Assembly: GCF_003604215.1 (NCBI RefSeq)
Contig: NZ_QXGS01000015.1
Coordinates: 1-64,000, forward strand
Origin: Teichococcus vastitatis
GTDB taxonomy: Bacteria > Pseudomonadota > Alphaproteobacteria > Acetobacterales > Acetobacteraceae
Length of the DNA stretch: 64,000 nt
Direction: 5' to 3'
Shown: positions 34,169-43,026 of the stretch, piece after piece
Layout: each line of letters opens with the position of its first letter
Numbering within the stretch: position 1 is the stretch's first letter
Notes under the pieces: generated by a model
What the model was told of the DNA's origin: nothing
Seen by the model: only the letters and a program-made list of their open reading frames with translations
The model's database searches: none
Program-made: the position numbers and the translations under genes

Positions 34169-36340
34169 TCAGGCTCCTGGCGCCGGCAGGCGCTTGAGGT
34201 CGGGCGAGGCGCTCTTGGAATAACCCTCGTAATAGCCCAGCGGGTCCAACCGGCCCGGACGCACCCGGGTCATCACGGTGGCCATGCGCGCCCGCATCGA
34301 GCGCGGCAGGCGGCGCATCGCCTCCATCACCACGGTGCGCGAGGTGCGCTCCCAGCCGACGGCGAACAGCACGGCGTCGCTGTGCTGCGACAGCACCACG
34401 GCATCGGCCACGCGCATCACCGGCGGGCTGTCCAGGATCACCAGCCGGTATTCGCGGCGGGCCCGGTTGATCAGCTCCGCGAACTGGCGGGATTCGATCA
34501 GCGCCTGGGGGTTGTTGGAGGAGCGGTCGGACAGCAGCAGGTGCAGCCCCGAGCGCTCATCCACCTGGATGGCGTCCTCGAACCGGGTCTCGCCGTTCAG
34601 CACCGCCTCGATCGAGCGGCCCGGCCAGGGCGCGCCGAAGATGGCGGAGAGCTGCGGCCGGCGCATGTCGGTCTCGATCAGCAGCACGCGCATCCCGTCG
34701 GCGGCGGAAAGCCGCGCCAGGGAGGAGGCCACGGTGCTCTTGCCGTCGCCGATCGCCGAGGAGGTGACCAGCACGGTGTTGGCCGGGCCGCCGCCCGCCA
34801 CGGTCTGCATGTTCAGGCGCAGCGCGCGCAGCGTCTCGGCGATGCCGGACTGGCCCTGGTCCAGCACCAGCGCCGGCATCTTGTTGCGCCGGCCGCGGCC
34901 CAGCGCCGGCAGGCTGCCGACATTCTGGATGCCGGTCATGCTCACCAGATCCTGCACCGAGTTGAAGGCGCCATGGGTCAGGCGACGCAGGATCAGCAGG
35001 CCGGCCATCAGGAACAGGCCAACAAAGGCGGCGAAGGCGGCGACCACGGAGGCCGGCGCGCCGCTCGGGCGGTACGGCGCCACGGCCGGGGAGATCACGC
35101 GCGCCAGCGGGAACTGGGCGGACGCCATCCGGGTCTGCTCGGCGCGGGTCAGGAAGGTCTGGTAGATCTGCCGCTTGGCATCCGCTTCGCGGGTCAGGGC
35201 CAGCAGGCCGACCTCGGCCTGGGCGCCGGTGCGGGCGGTGCGGCTGGTGCTGGTCAGCGAGCTCTGCGCCTCGGCCAAGCGGTCGCGCGCCGCGTCCACC
35301 TCGCGGCGGAGGGAGGCCACCACCTTGCTGATCTCGGAGCCGATCTGCCGCTGCACGTCGCGCAGCTCGGCCTCGGCGGCCAGGCGGTCGGGGTGGTTGC
35401 GGCCGAGCTGCTGCGCCAGGCTGGCGGAGCGGGCGCCGATCTCGGCCTCGCGGGTGCGCAGCGCCTGCACGGTGGGCGAGGTCAGCGCTTCGGTGGCGGC
35501 GCTGCCGCGGTTGCCGGAGCGCAGCGCGCTGTCCAGCGCCGCCTGGGCACGGGCCAGTTCCTGGCGGGCCACGGCGACGCGGGTCTGCTGCTCGCCCAGC
35601 TGCAGGGTGGTGATGGTGCCCTGCGAGGTTTCCAGCAGGCCGGTGCGCTCGCGGTATGCCTCGATCTTGCGGTCGGCCGCTTCCATGTCCTCGCGCAGCG
35701 CGGTCAGGCGCTCGGTCAGCCATTCATTGGCCTGCAGGGTGGTATCGCGCTTGGCGTTCACTTCTTGCGAGATGTAGCGGTCCATCAGCGTGTTGACGAC
35801 GCGGGCCGCTTCTTCGGCGGTGTCGGCGACGTAGCGCACCACAACCACGTTGCTGTTCTCGGCGGTGCCGATGGACAGGTTCTTCTGCATCTCCTCGACG
35901 GCGAGGCCCACCTTGTCGAGCGGCGCGGCGCCCAGCGGCTGGCCGTTCTCGTCGAGCTGCGGCTGCAGCAGGCTGGCGATGGAATCGCGCACCCAGGTGG
36001 TGACGGGGGCGACCAGCGCGCTGATCGCGGCGCCGAGGCCTTCCTTCTCCGGCTTGTCGGCCAGGCCCAGTTCGCGCACCACATCGGCCGCCAGCGCGCG
36101 CGAGCGCAGGATGTCCGCCTCGGTGCGGATGCGCTGGGCACTCGGCGTGTTGGCCGACACGGTCTGGTTCAGCTCGGGAATGGCCTGGTCACGGCTCTCG
36201 ACCAACAACAATCCCTCGCCGGCGAAGCGAACGGGCATTGCCTTGGTCACGGCATAGCCGAGCAAGCCGGCAATCAACGCCGCGGTGATCAGGGTCAGCT
36301 TGCGTTGCCAAAGCAGGCTCAGAAGATCGGTCAAGCGCAT
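34169..36340 (-). CDS. polysaccharide co-polymerase/tyrosine autokinase (Wzc/GumC-like)
   Basis: This 723-residue inner-membrane protein has an N-terminal Wzz domain with a membrane helix (about 16-34), a long periplasmic coiled-coil region (about 190-400) and a second helix near 432-452. The BY-kinase domain has Walker A SSAIGDGKSTVASS (about 520-535), Walker A' LLIETDMRRPQL (about 555) and Walker B LVILDSPPV (about 635). The C-terminal tyrosine cluster is small: only three (GYYEGY) about 20 residues from the end. It controls chain length and export together with the Wza-like lipoprotein. It is convergent with that gene. Confidence 0.92.
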   Translation of the reverse strand: MRLTDLLSLLWQRKLTLITAALIAGLLGYAVTKAMPVRFAGEGLLLVESRDQAIPELNQTVSANTPSAQRIRTEADILRSRALAADVVRELGLADKPEKEGLGAAISALVAPVTTWVRDSIASLLQPQLDENGQPLGAAPLDKVGLAVEEMQKNLSIGTAENSNVVVVRYVADTAEEAARVVNTLMDRYISQEVNAKRDTTLQANEWLTERLTALREDMEAADRKIEAYRERTGLLETSQGTITTLQLGEQQTRVAVARQELARAQAALDSALRSGNRGSAATEALTSPTVQALRTREAEIGARSASLAQQLGRNHPDRLAAEAELRDVQRQIGSEISKVVASLRREVDAARDRLAEAQSSLTSTSRTARTGAQAEVGLLALTREADAKRQIYQTFLTRAEQTRMASAQFPLARVISPAVAPYRPSGAPASVVAAFAAFVGLFLMAGLLILRRLTHGAFNSVQDLVSMTGIQNVGSLPALGRGRRNKMPALVLDQGQSGIAETLRALRLNMQTVAGGGPANTVLVTSSAIGDGKSTVASSLARLSAADGMRVLLIETDMRRPQLSAIFGAPWPGRSIEAVLNGETRFEDAIQVDERSGLHLLLSDRSSNNPQALIESRQFAELINRARREYRLVILDSPPVMRVADAVVLSQHSDAVLFAVGWERTSRTVVMEAMRRLPRSMRARMATVMTRVRPGRLDPLGYYEGYSKSASPDLKRLPAPGA

Positions 36341-36792
36341 CGGTTATGCCTCATGGGGCCGGTTCAACCATCTGGGTTGGTTATCCCCTCTTGAGTGGCC
36401 ATCGGCGCCCGCATGCGGCAGGCTTGGACAGGCCGGGAAGGTATACGGACGTTTAAACCTACGCGTGCTAATCTGTCCAAATAATCATCTATAACTCACA
36501 GGAATGTGGCTGGAGCCAGTTATTCTGCCACTTTAGAGAAGATCGTGCGCCATGGGAGACAAATGAGCGCGCCCGATTGCCTTGCCGTCCCGGCCATGCG
36601 GCCCATGGCAGCGACGTGGCCTGACGGCCAGCCCCGATGCCTGGAGGACAAAGACGTGTTATTCCTGGCTCCGGTGACGAGCCCGGCAGATGGTGCCAGG
36701 CCGTCCTTTCCCCCCTCGGAGCGGTTCGGTCTCTTTAGCAGAAGCCGGACCAGTTTGTGGAATGACAGGCTAGTGTCCTTTGTTCCCAATAC
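36341..36792. other. intergenic region between divergent wzc-like and wzy-like genes
   Basis: This 452-base region likely holds promoters for the two divergent genes; an AT-richer patch lies around 36465-36500. The only candidate gene is a weak 83-codon frame (36563-36814), reported separately. No operator was recognised. Confidence 0.4.
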
Positions 36793-36814
36793 ATGCAAGG
36801 GTTTTCGCCAGTGA
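36563..36814 (+). CDS. doubtful small ORF (83 aa)
   Basis: An ATG at 36563 follows GGGAGACAA and opens an 83-codon frame with no recognisable domain, signal or membrane segment. It overlaps the start of the following membrane protein gene by 22 bases. The product is rich in P, S and R. It may be a real small gene or a chance frame; I lean to chance. Confidence 0.2.
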   Translation: MSAPDCLAVPAMRPMAATWPDGQPRCLEDKDVLFLAPVTSPADGARPSFPPSERFGLFSRSRTSLWNDRLVSFVPNTCKGFRQ

Positions 36815-38115
36815 TTTCTCCCCTGGACATCAAAATTCCGGATGATGGCGAACGGGCGGCGGCCGAGGTGCGCTTCGTGTCGCGCTGGCTGGTGGTGGTG
36901 CTGTTCACCTCGATCTTTCTGCAGCGCTTCGCGTTGCCGATTGCTCCGGACGGAATAGCCTTCAACCTGCTGGTGACCACGCTGGCCGTGGCGGTGCTGG
37001 CCTTCCGCGGCTCGCTGGTGATGGACACGACCCGCACGGTGATGTTCTTCGTGCTGGCGGCCACGGTGTCGCTGAGCGCGGCGCTGAACGCCGGCATGGC
37101 CTCCATGCCTTCGCTGGCGCTGCTGTTGATCGTCTACATACCCTACATGTTCTCGCTGCGACCCGAAGTGGCCGAGACGGTGTTCCAGAACTGCGTGCGC
37201 GCCTTCCAGGTGATGGTGCTGATCTGCGCCTTCATGGGCATCGCCCAGTTCATCGCCCAGTTCGTGATCGGCAATTCGATCCCCTTCACCTTCAAGGGCA
37301 TCGTGCCGGAAGAGCTCCTGCTGCAGAACTTCAACACCGCCAATCCGCTGGCCTGGAGTTCGCCCTACTTCAAGAGCAACGGCTTCTTCCTGGTCGAGCC
37401 TTCCACCTTCTCGCAGTACCTGGCCATCGCCATCGTGCTGGAATTGCTCTACCGCGGCGCCACTTGGCGGCTGCTGGTGTTCGGCCTGGCGCTGCCCACC
37501 TCCTATTCCGGCACCGGCCTGATCCTGCTGGCGCTGCTGACGCCCTGGGTGATGCTGCACAAGCGCGCCTATGGCGCGATCTTCGGGGCCCTGGTGTTCG
37601 GGGCCATCATCATCGCCACGGGCAGCCTGTGGAACGCCGACGCGCTGTTCAGCCGTGTCAACGAGTTCGGCTCGGAGAATTCCAGCGCCAATGCGCGCTT
37701 CGTGGCGGGCGCCTGGCTGATCGGCGACTTTCTGCTGGATTCCGGCCGCGACCTGGTGTTCGGCCTCGGCCCGGGCTCCTACGTGCAGTTTGCCAACCTG
37801 GTCACCTATTCGCCGCATGACCCGGCCTGGGCGAAGCTGATCTTCGAATATGGCTTGTTCGGCTCGCTGGTGTTCTGGCCGTTCTTTCTGGTCGCGCTCT
37901 TCCGCGGGGCACCGTCGCGCTGGGTCAGCTGGGCCATGCTGATCGGCTACTTCACCTTCGGCGGCATGTTGCTCGACCCGCGGCTGCAGGTCATGCTGCT
38001 GTTGTTCTGCGTGCTGCCCAAGCGGCCTGTTGAGCAGGCGGCGCTGAACCCGCCGCAGGAACAGACGGTGCCCGGCCCCTGGTTGTCTCCCCTCGATATC
38101 CGGCCGGCTGAATGA
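36793..38115 (+). CDS. O-antigen ligase/polymerase-like membrane protein (Wzy-type)
   Basis: This 440-residue polytopic protein has about ten hydrophobic segments. The large periplasmic loop (about 150-205) has FKSNGFFLVEPSTFSQYLAI. A later loop, GLGPGSYVQFANLVTYSPHD, matches the Wzy/WaaL pattern in which an H/N near the end of the loop is followed by WAKLIFEYGLFG. Such proteins polymerise or ligate lipid-linked repeat units on the periplasmic side. It fits beside Wzc, Wza and a flippase in this cluster. The start at 36793 has no clear ribosome binding site, and GTG 36811 is possible. Confidence 0.82.
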   Translation: MQGFSPVISPLDIKIPDDGERAAAEVRFVSRWLVVVLFTSIFLQRFALPIAPDGIAFNLLVTTLAVAVLAFRGSLVMDTTRTVMFFVLAATVSLSAALNAGMASMPSLALLLIVYIPYMFSLRPEVAETVFQNCVRAFQVMVLICAFMGIAQFIAQFVIGNSIPFTFKGIVPEELLLQNFNTANPLAWSSPYFKSNGFFLVEPSTFSQYLAIAIVLELLYRGATWRLLVFGLALPTSYSGTGLILLALLTPWVMLHKRAYGAIFGALVFGAIIIATGSLWNADALFSRVNEFGSENSSANARFVAGAWLIGDFLLDSGRDLVFGLGPGSYVQFANLVTYSPHDPAWAKLIFEYGLFGSLVFWPFFLVALFRGAPSRWVSWAMLIGYFTFGGMLLDPRLQVMLLLFCVLPKRPVEQAALNPPQEQTVPGPWLSPLDIRPAE

Positions 38116-38622
38116 CGTCCCTGCCTGCCGTGTTCCTGAGCCGCCGCAGCGGCCTGCGGGTGTCCGCCATCGGGCTGGGCAGCCGGCTGGGCTCCACCCT
38201 CAGCGGCTGCACCGGTCCGGCGGCCAGGCGTTTGCTGCAGCACGCGCTGGATCGGCATCACCCTGCTCAACACTGCCAACACCTACGGCCAGGGCGAAAG
38301 CGAGCGGCTGATCGGTCGCGCGCCCCGGGAATGGCGGGACGGCGGGACCCTGGTCACCCAGGCCGGGCTGCGCTTCGCCGCGCCGCAGAAGGAAGTGGCG
38401 CTGGCCGAAGCGCCGCGCGACGGGGTGGTGGATGCCGATCGCGCCATGCATGGCGTGCCCAACCTCCGCATCGCCAGCGCGGCGGTGTTTCCGACCTGCG
38501 GCCATGCCAATCCGACGCTGATCATCGTCGCCCTGGCGTTGCGGCGGGCCGACCACCTGAAGGCTGGGGCGGCGCGCAATGCCGCGCCCATCCGGCCCAG
38601 CCTCGCGGAACCCGCCCCATGA
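38112..38622 (+). pseudogene. aldo/keto reductase fragment fused to a GMC oxidoreductase C-terminus
   Basis: The first 47 codons (RSGLRVSAIGLGSRLGST, then HALD) match the start of an aldo/keto reductase. After a single-base shift near 38253 the reductase continues as GITLLNTANTYGQGESERLI and TLVTQAGLRF. In the same frame, from about 38415, it switches to GVVDADRAMHGVPNLRIASA and VFPTCGHANPTLIIVALALR, the C-terminal signature of GMC oxidoreductases. So a deletion joined two genes, and a frameshift broke the product. It overlaps the downstream glycosyltransferase start by ATGA. Confidence 0.8.
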
Positions 38623-39854
38623 CCCGCTGCCTCTGGCTCGCCCGCGCCTTGCCCTTTCCCTGGACGGCGGGGACCCGGATCTACACCGCCAAGCTGGCCG
38701 GCGCCCTGGCCGGCGCCGGCGTCGAGGTCACCTTTGCCGGCTATGCCGCCGAGGTGCCGCCGCAGCCTATGCCCGGCATCACCTGGCACATCGTGCCGGG
38801 TGGGCCGCGCGGCCACCTGGCCGGGCTCGCCAGCCCGATGCCGCTGATGGCCGCCCGGCACGAGACGCCGGCCTACCACGCCGCCCTGCAGGAACTGGCG
38901 GCGCAGGACCCCTGGGATGCCGTGATCGTCGACCAGTACGGCATGGGCTGGGTGCTGCGGCAGAAGCGGATCTTTGGGGGCAACCCGGTGTTCGTGTTCA
39001 TCACCCATGACCACGAGGAAAGCGTCACCGGCATGCAGTGGCGCGACAACACCGCCTCGATCGGCAAGCGGCTGTATCTTGGCCAGAACTACGCCAAGAC
39101 CCGCTGGTTCGAGCGCTGGATCGCCCGCAACAGCGACCTCGTCACCACCATCACCCAGCACGATGCCGGGCTGTTCGCCGCCAATGCGCCGGGCGTGCCG
39201 ATGCTGCCGCTGGTGCCGGGCTATGATGGCGTGCGGGCCCCCGAGCGGAGCATCGGGCCGGGCACGCCGCGCGCCGTGGTGCTGTTCGGCTCCTACCGCT
39301 CGTCGGCCAAGCAGGCGAACCTCAGGCTCTTCCTCGAACAGGCCGATCCGGTGCTGTCCAGGGCGGGGGTCGAGATCCGCGTGGTGGGCGACATGCCGGC
39401 GGATTTCCGTCGCAGCCTGGAAGGCCGCTACAAGGCGGCGCGCTTTACCGGCTTCGTCGATGACCCGGCGCCGCATCTGGCCGCTGCCCGCATGGCGGTG
39501 GTGGCCGAGCCGATCGGCGGCGGCTTCAAGATGAAGCTGCTGGAATACGTGTTCAACCGCGTGCCCGTGGCCGGGCTGGCGGTGTGCGCCAGCGGCCTGC
39601 CGGACAGCGTCCAGGCCGAGATGCTGCTGGAGCCGGACATGCCCGGCCTGCTGCGGGCGGTGCTGACGCGGATCGACGATCCGGCGGCGCTGAACCTGCA
39701 GCAGCAGCGTGCCTTTGTCGCGGCCGAGCATGCCTTCGACTGGCGCGAGCGCGGCCGCCTGCTGTGCGAGGCCATCCAGGCACAGCGCGGCGCGGTGCTG
39801 CACCGGGCCGTGGGCGGGGCATCATCCTATGCGGCGCTCGGCACCGTCGCCTGA
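38619..39854 (+). CDS. GT4-type glycosyltransferase
   Basis: This 411-residue GT-B enzyme opens with LWLARALPFPWTAGTRIYTA, typical of the sugar-transferase/PEP-CTERM-associated family with a P-x-P-x-x-G-x-R start. It has VFVFITHDHEESVTG in the N-domain and FGSYRSSAKQANLRLF, ARFTGFVDDPAPHLAAARMA and VVAEPIGGGFKMKLLEYV in the donor domain, where the usual E-x7-E motif appears as E followed by G/KMKLLEY. ATG 38619 overlaps the stop of the upstream pseudogene frame. It probably adds a sugar to the exopolysaccharide repeat. Confidence 0.82.
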   Translation: MTRCLWLARALPFPWTAGTRIYTAKLAGALAGAGVEVTFAGYAAEVPPQPMPGITWHIVPGGPRGHLAGLASPMPLMAARHETPAYHAALQELAAQDPWDAVIVDQYGMGWVLRQKRIFGGNPVFVFITHDHEESVTGMQWRDNTASIGKRLYLGQNYAKTRWFERWIARNSDLVTTITQHDAGLFAANAPGVPMLPLVPGYDGVRAPERSIGPGTPRAVVLFGSYRSSAKQANLRLFLEQADPVLSRAGVEIRVVGDMPADFRRSLEGRYKAARFTGFVDDPAPHLAAARMAVVAEPIGGGFKMKLLEYVFNRVPVAGLAVCASGLPDSVQAEMLLEPDMPGLLRAVLTRIDDPAALNLQQQRAFVAAEHAFDWRERGRLLCEAIQAQRGAVLHRAVGGASSYAALGTVA

Positions 39855-39896
39855 TCAGCGGAGCTGTCTCGCTCGATAGACAGCCTCCGGCATTGG

Positions 39897-39922
39897 AAAG
39901 GCCGCCTGTCAGGCCGGCCTTT
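39897..39922. terminator. probable terminator after the GT4 gene
   Basis: A stem AAAGGCCG (39897-39904) / CGGCCTTT (39915-39922) encloses a loop that can pair further (CCT/AGG). The gene ends 43 bases upstream. Confidence 0.5.
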
Positions 39923-40076
39923 CGCGCCATGGTTCCGCGCCGCAGCAGGGTTCCCGCATCACCGTCATGCCACGCTTCATTCCACCCCTTTCGTTCTTGC
40001 CTGCTGGGTTCATCCCCGCTGGCCCTGTCATGGCCGCGATCCGGCCTGTGTTTTCTGAATCGCGGGAGCGGCGCTG

Positions 40077-41396
40077 ATGCTGGGCAACAAGGCGGCCAGG
40101 AAATCCGCGGTGTTCTTTCTGCTGAAGGCCTCGAACACCGCCCTCGCCTCGGTGTGGAGCTTTCTGCTGGCCTTTGCGCTGGTGCGCATCGTCGGCCTGG
40201 AAAGCTATGCCTTCTTCGCCACCGTGATCGCCTTCGCCTCGCTGGTGCTGCAGGCGGATCTCGGCATCTCGATCCGGTTGTTCGGCCAGTTGCGGCAGAA
40301 TTTCCTGCATCCCGAGAACGGGATCCGGCAAGCGCTGGGCAATGCCGTGGCGGCGGCGCTGGCCTCCTACGCCGCCATCGCCGTGCTGGCGACGCTGGTG
40401 TTTGGGGTGATGGTGTGGGGCCTCGGCCTCGGCCTCGCGCAGTATCATTCGGTCTATCTGCTGCTGTTCGCCGGCTCGGTGCTGCCGCTGCCCTGGATGA
40501 TCCTGCGGCTGACCGCCAACGCCTTCGATTACTACGTGCTGACCGAGGCGATCGACTGCGTCCGCCGCACCCTGCTGCTGGCGCTGACCGCGGCGCTGGT
40601 GATCGGCCTGCCGCTGATGGCCTATGCGGTGTGCTTCGTGCTGCTCTGGCTGGTGGCGATCGGCGTGCTGTTCGTGATGGCGCGCAAGCGGCTCGACATC
40701 CTGACCGGGGCCAGCATCCGCGCCGGCTTCACGGTGCTGCGCGGCGATCTGAAGGGCATCACCGCCTCCGCCGTGCTGTCGATGTCGGAGTTCCTGATCT
40801 ACATCTACCCCTACTACGTCATCCCGTTGACGCACCGGGATGCCCTGGCGCTGGTCGCCTTCGACATGTTCTACAAGGTGACGCGCTTCGCCACGACCGC
40901 CTACCTGACCGTCACGGAAACGGTGCTGCCGCACCAGACCCGCGCCTTCCATGCCGGCAACGTGCCGATGCTGCGCAAGATGATGCTGGTGGCTTTCGCC
41001 CTGGCCGCCGTGCCGATGGTGGGCGCCGTCGGCATCATCGGGTTCTTCGGCGATCGCTTCTTCGGCATCCTGCTGGGCCATTCGGACGTGGTGACGCCGA
41101 CGATCCGGCTGACCATCTGCGCCATGCTGTTCCTGATGATGGTGCAGACGGTGAGCGGCGCCATGCTGGCTGGCATCGGCCGGCTGGCGGTGCTGGCCCG
41201 CCGCGCCTCCACCACCCTGGGCATGATGCTGGTGCTGGCGCTGGTATCGGGGCTGCAGAACTGGACCATCGAGCAGTTCATCATCGGCTATGCGGCGGTC
41301 TACGCCTACGAGGCGTTCGGCTATTTCTGGTCGATGCTGATGCTGTTCCGCGAGATTTCCCGCAAGCAGCCGGCGGCGGCGGCCACGACCGCGTGA
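40077..41396 (+). CDS. polysaccharide flippase-like membrane protein (Wzx-type)
   Basis: This 439-residue polytopic protein has about 12 hydrophobic segments starting at FFLLKASNTALASVWSFLLA. It has the MATE/Wzx-like pattern ADLGISIRLFGQLRQ near 62-76 and TRFATTAYLTVTETVLPHQT near 275-295. It would move lipid-linked repeat units across the inner membrane. A GGGAG site precedes ATG 40077. It is the last gene of the polysaccharide region before the sigma factor operon. Confidence 0.8.
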   Translation: MLGNKAARKSAVFFLLKASNTALASVWSFLLAFALVRIVGLESYAFFATVIAFASLVLQADLGISIRLFGQLRQNFLHPENGIRQALGNAVAAALASYAAIAVLATLVFGVMVWGLGLGLAQYHSVYLLLFAGSVLPLPWMILRLTANAFDYYVLTEAIDCVRRTLLLALTAALVIGLPLMAYAVCFVLLWLVAIGVLFVMARKRLDILTGASIRAGFTVLRGDLKGITASAVLSMSEFLIYIYPYYVIPLTHRDALALVAFDMFYKVTRFATTAYLTVTETVLPHQTRAFHAGNVPMLRKMMLVAFALAAVPMVGAVGIIGFFGDRFFGILLGHSDVVTPTIRLTICAMLFLMMVQTVSGAMLAGIGRLAVLARRASTTLGMMLVLALVSGLQNWTIEQFIIGYAAVYAYEAFGYFWSMLMLFREISRKQPAAAATTA

Positions 41397-41520
41397 CGGT
41401 GCTGGCGCCGGGCGGCGCGATCCCGTAACAGGCGGAAACCCTTCGTCATGGAAAACCATGGCGCGGGGGCGTGGGATGGCGCCGCCTCGCCCGTATCACC
41501 GTCCGGACACAGCGAGAGCC

Positions 41521-42174
41521 ATGCCGGACACCCTGCCCTTTCCTCCTTTTGCCTGGGAGGTTTCCATCGCCGAGCGGCCGATCCCGCTGCAGGGCCCCGT
41601 GGCGGATGCCGAGGCGCGGCTGCTGCGCGACCTGCCGGCGGCGGATGACGCAACACTGCTCCGCTGGGCCGCCGCCGGCGACCGTCGCGCCTTTGACCAG
41701 CTGGCCGGCCGGCACCTGCCGATGCTTTATCGCGTGGCGCTGCGCATCACCGGCCAGCCCGCCGAGGCGGAGGACGTGGCGCAGGAGGCGTTGCTGCGGC
41801 TGTGGCGCCATGCCGCGCGCTTCGATCCCGCCCGGTCGCAGCTCGGCACCTGGCTGTACCGCATCACCGCCAACCTGGCGATCGACCGGGTGCGGCGCGT
41901 CGCCGCGCAGCCGCTGGAAAGGGCGGGCGAGCTGGCGGACCCGGCCCTCGGCCCGGAAGCGGCGCTCGCGGAGCAGCAGCGGCAGGCGCTGCTCGCCGCC
42001 GCCCTGGCGGAGCTTCCGCCGCGCCAGCGCGCCGCCCTGGCGCTGTCCTATGACCAGGGGCTGAGCGGGGCCGAGGCGGCGGCGGCGCTGTCGGTGTCCA
42101 CCCGGGCCCTGGAAGGGCTGCTGCGCCGGGCGCGGCACCTGCTATCGGCCCGGCTGCGCGGCGGCGGCACATGA
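41521..42174 (+). CDS. ECF-type RNA polymerase sigma factor
   Basis: This 217-residue sigma-70 family factor has region 2 (RRAFDQLAGRHLPMLYRVAL, then EAEDVAQEALLRLWRHAARF, then GTWLYRITANLAIDRVRR) and region 4 (LAELPPRQRAALALSYDQGL, then SGAEAAAALSVSTRALEGLL, then RRAR). ATG 41521 follows GCGAGAG and skips a longer upstream frame. It overlaps the next gene (ATGA), which encodes a membrane protein that may be its anti-sigma factor. It likely controls the whole metal-sensor/efflux operon that follows. Confidence 0.9.
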   Translation: MPDTLPFPPFAWEVSIAERPIPLQGPVADAEARLLRDLPAADDATLLRWAAAGDRRAFDQLAGRHLPMLYRVALRITGQPAEAEDVAQEALLRLWRHAARFDPARSQLGTWLYRITANLAIDRVRRVAAQPLERAGELADPALGPEAALAEQQRQALLAAALAELPPRQRAALALSYDQGLSGAEAAAALSVSTRALEGLLRRARHLLSARLRGGGT

Positions 42175-42581
42175 CGCCCCGCCGCTTTGCCCGGCTGCTG
42201 GACATCCATGGCGCCGATCCGGCGCGCTGGCCGCAGGCCTGCCGCGGTGCCGCGCTGGCCCTGCTGGACAGCTCGGCCGAGGCGCGGGCGATGCGCGACG
42301 CCGCCGCCGCGCTGGATGCGGCGCTGCGCAGCAGCCTGCCGCAGCCCGACCCTGCGGCGCTGGCGCGGATGCGCAACCGCCTCGCCCACGCCGTGGCGCG
42401 CGAACCCCTGCCGGTGCCGGAGCGCCGCCTGCTGCGCTGGCTGCGCCCGCTGGCGCCCTTCGGCGCCGGCGCGCTGGTGACCCTGATGGTGTGCGGGCTG
42501 TGGCTGGGCCTGCCGGCGGCGCCGGAACCCGATGACATCCTGGGCGCGCCGCGCCTGATGGCGATGATGGAACTGCCATGA
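42171..42581 (+). CDS. membrane protein, possible anti-sigma factor
   Basis: This 136-residue protein has a cytosolic N-terminal helical part (RRFARLLDIHGADPARWPQA, LARMRNRLAHAVAREPLP) and one transmembrane helix (FGAGALVTLMVCGLWLGLPA, about 97-116), then a short periplasmic tail. Position and topology fit an anti-sigma factor for the ECF sigma, although no zinc-binding H-x3-C-x2-C motif is present. The gene is coupled by ATGA overlaps to both neighbours. Confidence 0.65.
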   Translation: MTPRRFARLLDIHGADPARWPQACRGAALALLDSSAEARAMRDAAAALDAALRSSLPQPDPAALARMRNRLAHAVAREPLPVPERRLLRWLRPLAPFGAGALVTLMVCGLWLGLPAAPEPDDILGAPRLMAMMELP

Positions 42582-43021
42582 TGCGGCCGATCTGGCTGAA
42601 GGGGCTGCTGGGTGCCTCGCTGGCGCTGAACCTGGTGCTGGGGGCGCTGCTGTGGTGGCGGTCCGGCCCGCCGCCCGGCCCCGGCCGCCTGCAGGCCCGC
42701 ATCGAGCGTGTTCTGCCCGAGGCGGACCGGGACGCCTTCCGCCGTGCCATGCAGGGCGGCCGGCCGCGCTACGAGGCGGCGCAGGCCGGATTGCGCGAAG
42801 GGTCCGCCGGCGTGCAGGCGGTGCTGGCGCAGCAGCCCTTCGACCCGGCGCGGCTGCGCGCCGCCATGGCGGAATCCCGCGCCCGCTGGGGCGAGTTCGG
42901 CCGGCTCTACGAGGACAGCCTGGTGGAGGCGCTGTCCGCCATCTCGCCGGAAGGGCGGCAGCGCGTGGCGCAGGACATGGCGCAGGGCGATCGTCACGGC
43001 AGCAGGAACAGGCGGAACTGA
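42578..43021 (+). CDS. periplasmic Metal_resist/heavy-metal sensor-like protein
   Basis: This 147-residue protein has an N-terminal membrane anchor (GLLGASLALNLVLGALLWW) and a helical periplasmic domain with RIERVLPEADRDAFRRAM and ALSAISPEGRQRVAQDMA. That pattern is the CnrX/ZraP/Spy-like Metal_resist family, which senses or buffers metals or envelope damage. It sits between the probable anti-sigma and the outer-membrane factor. The arrangement parallels CnrYXH systems, where such a protein signals to the anti-sigma. The metal ligand cannot be seen from sequence; there is little histidine. Confidence 0.72.
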   Translation: MMRPIWLKGLLGASLALNLVLGALLWWRSGPPPGPGRLQARIERVLPEADRDAFRRAMQGGRPRYEAAQAGLREGSAGVQAVLAQQPFDPARLRAAMAESRARWGEFGRLYEDSLVEALSAISPEGRQRVAQDMAQGDRHGSRNRRN

Positions 43022-43026
43022 ACGGA

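Noticed and set aside
33944..36394. A plus-strand open frame of 816 codons opposite the Wzc-like gene
   Set aside because: Antisense shadow; the minus strand carries all Wzc motifs.
38112..39854. A single 580-residue frame ending as the GT4 glycosyltransferase
   Set aside because: After the first 47 codons the upstream part is a frame-shifted reading of reductase/GMC remnants; the transferase starts at 38619.
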